Positions 55,740 to 64,000 of a stretch of DNA of 64,000 bases are shown piece by piece (position 1 is the first letter of the stretch; every line of letters begins with the position of its first letter). The notes under the pieces are model-generated. The model did not search any database and was not told the origin of the DNA. It worked only from the letters and a program-made list of their open reading frames with translations. The stretch spans positions 330,411 to 394,410 of the forward strand of contig NW_003314270.1 in the NCBI RefSeq assembly GCF_000143415.4. Direction: 5' to 3'. The stretch comes from Selaginella moellendorffii. Lineage: Eukaryota > Streptophyta > Lycopodiopsida > Selaginellales > Selaginellaceae. Made by a program: the position numbers and the translations under genes.

Positions 55740-56851
55740 TCAGATCCACCGGTTTGGGAATCGACAGGAGCGTCGGATTTCGCCCTCCTTCCCTGTTAGC
55801 GGCGTCAATCCGCCTAGCTTGATCATCGCTCTCCCGAAATCCTCGAAGAACTGGCTTGAATCGCCGCTATAGAGATGGACGGCGCTCTTGGTGGCGCCAG
55901 GCGTGGAGTAGAGCACTTGATCCGAGCGGAGGACACCGCGGCCGCTCCTCAGGTCCGTGAAGTAGGCATTGTCGAATCGGAGAGGGGTCTGGGAGTCGAG
56001 AGGGGAGAAATTCTCATCGCTTGAGGGCGTGTCCGGGCAGGATTCACGGAGGGATTGGAGCAAATCCTTGTCCAACGCTGGATCCGGCTGCCCCGTTCCC
56101 ATGAAGTCGTAGAGGCGATCCTTGACGACCGCGCAGCGTGTCTGGCCGATTGTGTGAGCTCCCGAGAGAGCTACCATTTCTTCCACGGACAGGCCTTTGT
56201 TCTCAAACCTTGTGATGAGCTCTTGGGTGGTGGCGTTGGCGAAAGGTATGTCCTGCGCAGCGGCCGCCAAGCTCGCCACCGTGGTGTCTCTTCGGCCATA
56301 GTGGACTTTCCAGTGAGGGCCGTGTGACTATCACAGAAGAAAAGATGGTGGTGAGAGCTTTGATCTCGGCATTTTCCTTTCGCTCACCGCTATGACGGCT
56401 TCTCTTGCAGCTAGAGCCAAGAGATCAGCGCAGGAAACCACGCCGTCGCAGATTTGCTCCAGTTGGAACTTCACGTCGTCGATGACTTCGTAAGCTCGAA
56501 AAAAGTTTGAGTTTGGAGGAGCGCTCTTCTCGCCCAGCCTGGGAGGAACGTCGTCCAGGAGGATTGAAGCATCGCAGCCCTGCAAAAGAAGTTATGCTCC
56601 ATCTTTTCGATCAACTCAAGGTACTAGTGAGATTTCCCTTCGAACTTTACCGTGACAAAGCAGTCGTGAAAATGTAGGCGAAGGAGTGAAGCTGCGATCC
56701 CCGGCTCGTCCTGGACGAACTTATTTACGGTCTCTCGCACTGTGGTCTCGAGATTGGGACAGGAATCCTGGTAGAAATCCGGAGTGAGGTGCTCTTCCAG
56801 GCTCCAATCAATCACTGCCAGGATCAAAACGAGGAAGAATGCTCGATCCAT
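55740..56851 (-). CDS. Class III secretory peroxidase
   Basis: Haem peroxidase of the cell wall or vacuole, oxidising phenolics with hydrogen peroxide (lignin, suberin, defence). Three exons: 56851-56651, 56579-56388, 56327-55740, all phase 0, giving 326 residues. A signal peptide (MDRAFFLVLILAVIDWSLEE) precedes the mature start LTPDFYQDSCPNLE. The distal haem motif is LLRLHFHDCFV, then GCDASILLDD, GVVSCADLLALAARE, GRRDTTVAS and the proximal His motif VALSGAHTIGQTRCA. The C-terminal RRSCRFPN gives the last conserved Cys. The intron positions (after HDCFVT and after REAVIA) match the classical plant pattern. ATG 56851 is chosen for the signal peptide; an in-frame ATG at 56881 would place ten polar residues before it. 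All catalytic residues are intact. Confidence 0.95.
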
Positions 56852-56881
56852 AACTTTAGCAGGAGCTCTTGTGATCATCAT

Positions 56882-61544
<4,663 letters not shown>

Positions 61545-62456
61545 TCACCTTTAAAATCTAATAACTCTTTATCCTATGGTGATTTATCATAGGATAACCA
61601 CAAAGCAAACTAAACCTTTTATATGCCATATGTCATATGTTACATGCCACATGCCACATGCCATATGCCATGTGTCTAAGAACAGTGGAGTGGAACCCAA
61701 GTTTCAAAGCCTTGGGCCATTGAATGAAGGAATGGAGCCAAACTCCCAAGTTTGCAACTAAGGAGTGAAGGAACAAGAGTGTAAAACAACTCTTGAGTAT
61801 TTAGCCCAAGGAGTAAAGGGACAGAAGTATGGAGAAACTTAAAACAGTTTTAGAGCTTCTAGCACTTTAATGCAAGGACTAACATGCAAAACGAAGCCAA
61901 ATAGAGTTTGGCGCTATTTCAACATACCAGTAAATTAACACAAGGATATGGGTATTCCACCAACTAGCATGGTGTGGAACTTAAGTTTAGACCCAAATCA
62001 GACATAGAACAAAGATAAACACACAAATGGGAGGTAAACTATGCCATAGGTTAATCAACCATGCCCAACTTACCCACTATCCTTATATATTTGGAACAAC
62101 CCCCCCCCCCCCCCCCCCTTCCCGCTTTGGGTTTGGGTTTGGGCTTGGGCTTTCACTACTATTAGTACTAGGAGTTAGTCTTTAGGACTTTGGGACAAGC
62201 TTAAATTTTATTAAATATAAAATTGCATTAGATTGCAAATTTGGACAAGGGACCAACACCATTATATTCAAAACAATCTTTACATTTTGATCTCTACATT
62301 TTGTAGATATACTAAATTAGCAAATCTAGACATTTTCCATAAATAGCAATTGGGACCGAACAAGATTGACACAAAGATGAAGGTGTTTGGTAGACATGGT
62401 AAGCTATCATTTGGCAATATTGGGGAACTAGTTTCAATATGTGGGGGTTCTTGTCA
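61545..62456 (-). repeat. LTR copy in inverted orientation (decayed)
   Basis: Reverse complement matches 62857-63749 throughout. Examples are ATGATAGCTTACC, ACTAACTCCT and the inner palindrome ATCCTATGGTGATTTATCATAGGAT near 61571. Its differences are largely C-to-T and G-to-A changes. It includes the C run at 62100-62118. The 5' border TGACAAGAACCCCC (minus strand) is clear; the other border near 61545 is approximate. Confidence 0.7.
62100..62118. repeat. 19-bp poly-C tract
   Basis: A pure C run inside the inverted LTR, matched by an 11-G run at 63182-63192 in the other LTR. Confidence 0.95.
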
Positions 62457-62856
62457 TTAGCCAGTGTAAGACACAATGAGATAAAAACTCCTTACGAAGC
62501 TAAGTATGCTTATGTAAGCAACCAAAGGGAACAACTTGAGAAACAATCCATGGAGTTCAAATATAAAGGGAAAGGGCCTATGAATAAAAGTGCACCCCTG
62601 TCGCGCATGTGACTTCGGGTATCGAAAGTTACCTATCGGCTAGTCCTTACGGACACTCTTACCTTACTGCCACGATGGCAGGAGGTCGGTATTGCTGGAC
62701 CCGTTATCAGTTTCCACCTAAGCTAGTTGAGAAACTGGTCATCACATGTGCACTTAGACCGGAAGGGCACTAAGGAAGGAAATCCTAAGTTGTCATTTAG
62801 TCAAGCAGACTTGACACGGTGATGAGAAACTCATGATGTTGGCTTGCACTTGCTAG
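62457..62856. other. Spacer between opposed LTRs
   Basis: About 400 bp. The part from 62590 has a higher GC content than the flanks (for example CCTGTCGCGCATGTGACTTC). No coding frame or known motif was recognised. Confidence 0.5.
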
Positions 62857-63749
62857 TGTTAGGAACCCCCGCGATATTGAGATTGGTCCCTCAATATTCG
62901 CTAGATGATAGCTTACCGTGTCTGCCAAACACCCTCGCTATCATGCCCTTTGTGTTAGTCTCATTTTGGTCCCAAATGCTATTTATGGAAAGTGTCCAGA
63001 TTTGCTCATTTGGCATATCTACGGAATGTAGAGATCGGCCTGAACACAATGGTGTTCGTCCCGTGTCCAAATTCACAATCTAAGGACATTCCATATTTAG
63101 TAAGTTTTGAGTTTGTCCCAGAGACTAACTCCTGATACTAAGGGAGGCTTGGGGTGAAAGCCCAAAGCGTGTGTTCCTCAAGGGGGGGGGGGCTGTGGGG
63201 GGTTCCAAATGTATAGTAGGGATAGTGGGTAGGTCGGGCATGGCCGACCAACCTGAGGCATAGTCTAGCTCCCGCTTGCGTGCCTGTCCTTGTTTTGCGT
63301 CCGGCTTGGGTCTAAGCCCAAGTTCCATTCCATGCTAGCTGGTGGAGTACCCATATCCTCACGTTAGGCCACCGGTATGCCGAAATAGCGCCAGACTCCG
63401 TTTGGCTCCGTTTTGCGTGCTGGTCCTGGCATTGGTATGCTGGTTGCTCCAGGACTGTTCCAAGTCGCTCCGGGCTCTTGTCCCTTCGCTCCTTGGGCTA
63501 TATGCTCAGGAGTTGCTCCGTGGTCCGGTTCCATCACTCCTTGGTGTCACGCTTGGGAGTTTGGCACCGTTCGTTCGTTCAGTGGCTCAAGGCCCTGAAC
63601 CTTGGGTTCCTGTGGACACGTGGCATGGACACGTGGCATGTGACACATGGCATCTGTCACGTGGCACAAAGAGGGTTTAAGTTCCGCTTCGTGGTGTTAT
63701 CCTATGGTAAATCACCATAGGATAAAGGGTCAAAACCACGTGCGCTACA
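62857..63749 (+). repeat. Left LTR of a retrotransposon running off the window
   Basis: 893 bp, starts TGTTAGGAACCCCC and ends GCTACA. It is followed by a tRNA-Met-type primer-binding site. It contains a nested palindrome ATCCTATGGTAAATCACCATAGGAT near 63699. Coordinates of the start are inferred from TG and from the matching border in the inverted copy. Confidence 0.7.
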
Positions 63750-64000
63750 TTTGGTATCAGAGAATACGTCTCAGCGATACTATCCAATGAGATTGGGCAA
63801 CTAGTCTCATAGCATACGCAGAGATGAAAACGATGATCCGAGTGGGTACACGTTTGGGTGCAAAGGCTTCGCAATTGTTCCTTGGGTATGGTTTTGGTTA
63901 CCATTTTGTACCGTATTATATAAGCTTGCTCTTGGGCTCATAAGAGGGTTTGCTATGAGTGGCAAATAAGCTGGTCCGTAGCTGTTTAGCACGGCACTAG
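63750..64000 (+). mobile_element. Start of retrotransposon internal region, truncated by the window
   Basis: TTGGTATCAGAG at 63751-63762 is the usual plant primer-binding site for initiator tRNA-Met. The next 240 bp carry no long frame, as expected for a leader before gag. The superfamily cannot be told from this portion. Confidence 0.65.

Noticed and set aside
63342-63720. 112-codon frame in the right-hand LTR
   Set aside because: It lies wholly inside the LTR, has no motif, and is not open in the inverted LTR copy.

Overview
The window is plant nuclear DNA. The combination of DYW-type and S-repeat-rich PPR genes, a TEBICHI-type DNA polymerase theta, an embryo-factor-type AMP deaminase, and many introns of about 45-60 nt with clean GT/AG borders points to a lycophyte, most likely a Selaginella close to S. 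moellendorffii. The species is inferred; no database was searched. Exon maps were read by hand from splice sites and checked by phase.

Layout. 1-5536 (-): helicase half and start of the polymerase half of TEBICHI, running off the left edge. 5644-7878 (-): intronless DYW PPR editing factor, head-to-head with 8286-11868 (+), a 19-exon AMP deaminase. 12160-14256 (-): NPF/PTR transporter. 14668-35594: a direct tandem duplication of about 10 kb (unit A 14668-24647, unit B 24648-35594). Each unit has an unfamiliar multi-pass membrane glycoprotein (+), an S-type PPR gene (-), a UDP-glycosyltransferase (-), a scrambled PRPP-synthetase pseudogene and a second PPR gene (+). The two single-copy PPR functions have decayed reciprocally: the minus-strand PPR survives only in A and the plus-strand PPR only in B, while the membrane protein and the glycosyltransferase are intact in both.

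Right of the duplication: a seven-bladed lactonase (35911-36984, -), a five-exon cytochrome P450 of the CYP72 clan (37457-39792, -), an S-type PPR gene broken by one frameshift (42272-44394, +) and a tRNA-Ile(AAU)-like relic. AT-rich DNA then holds a decayed Ty1/copia element with very short LTRs and an intact 5-bp target duplication (46681-50515, with a 100-N assembly gap). A last gene island carries an aspartic-protease-like protein without the usual catalytic residues, an unassigned small gene, a broken F-box/kelch-like gene and a class III peroxidase (to 56851). From 56852 on the DNA is AT-rich and non-coding, with a 102-bp (TA)n tract and two LTRs of one retroelement family in opposite orientation; the right one is followed by a primer-binding site and runs off the window.

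The genes do not form a pathway. Shared themes are organelle RNA processing (PPR proteins), nucleotide metabolism (AMP deaminase and the PRPP-synthetase relic), and specialised metabolism or cell wall (UGT, P450, peroxidase). The least explained items are the duplicated membrane protein, the inverted PRPP-synthetase halves and the copy-specific hairpins.
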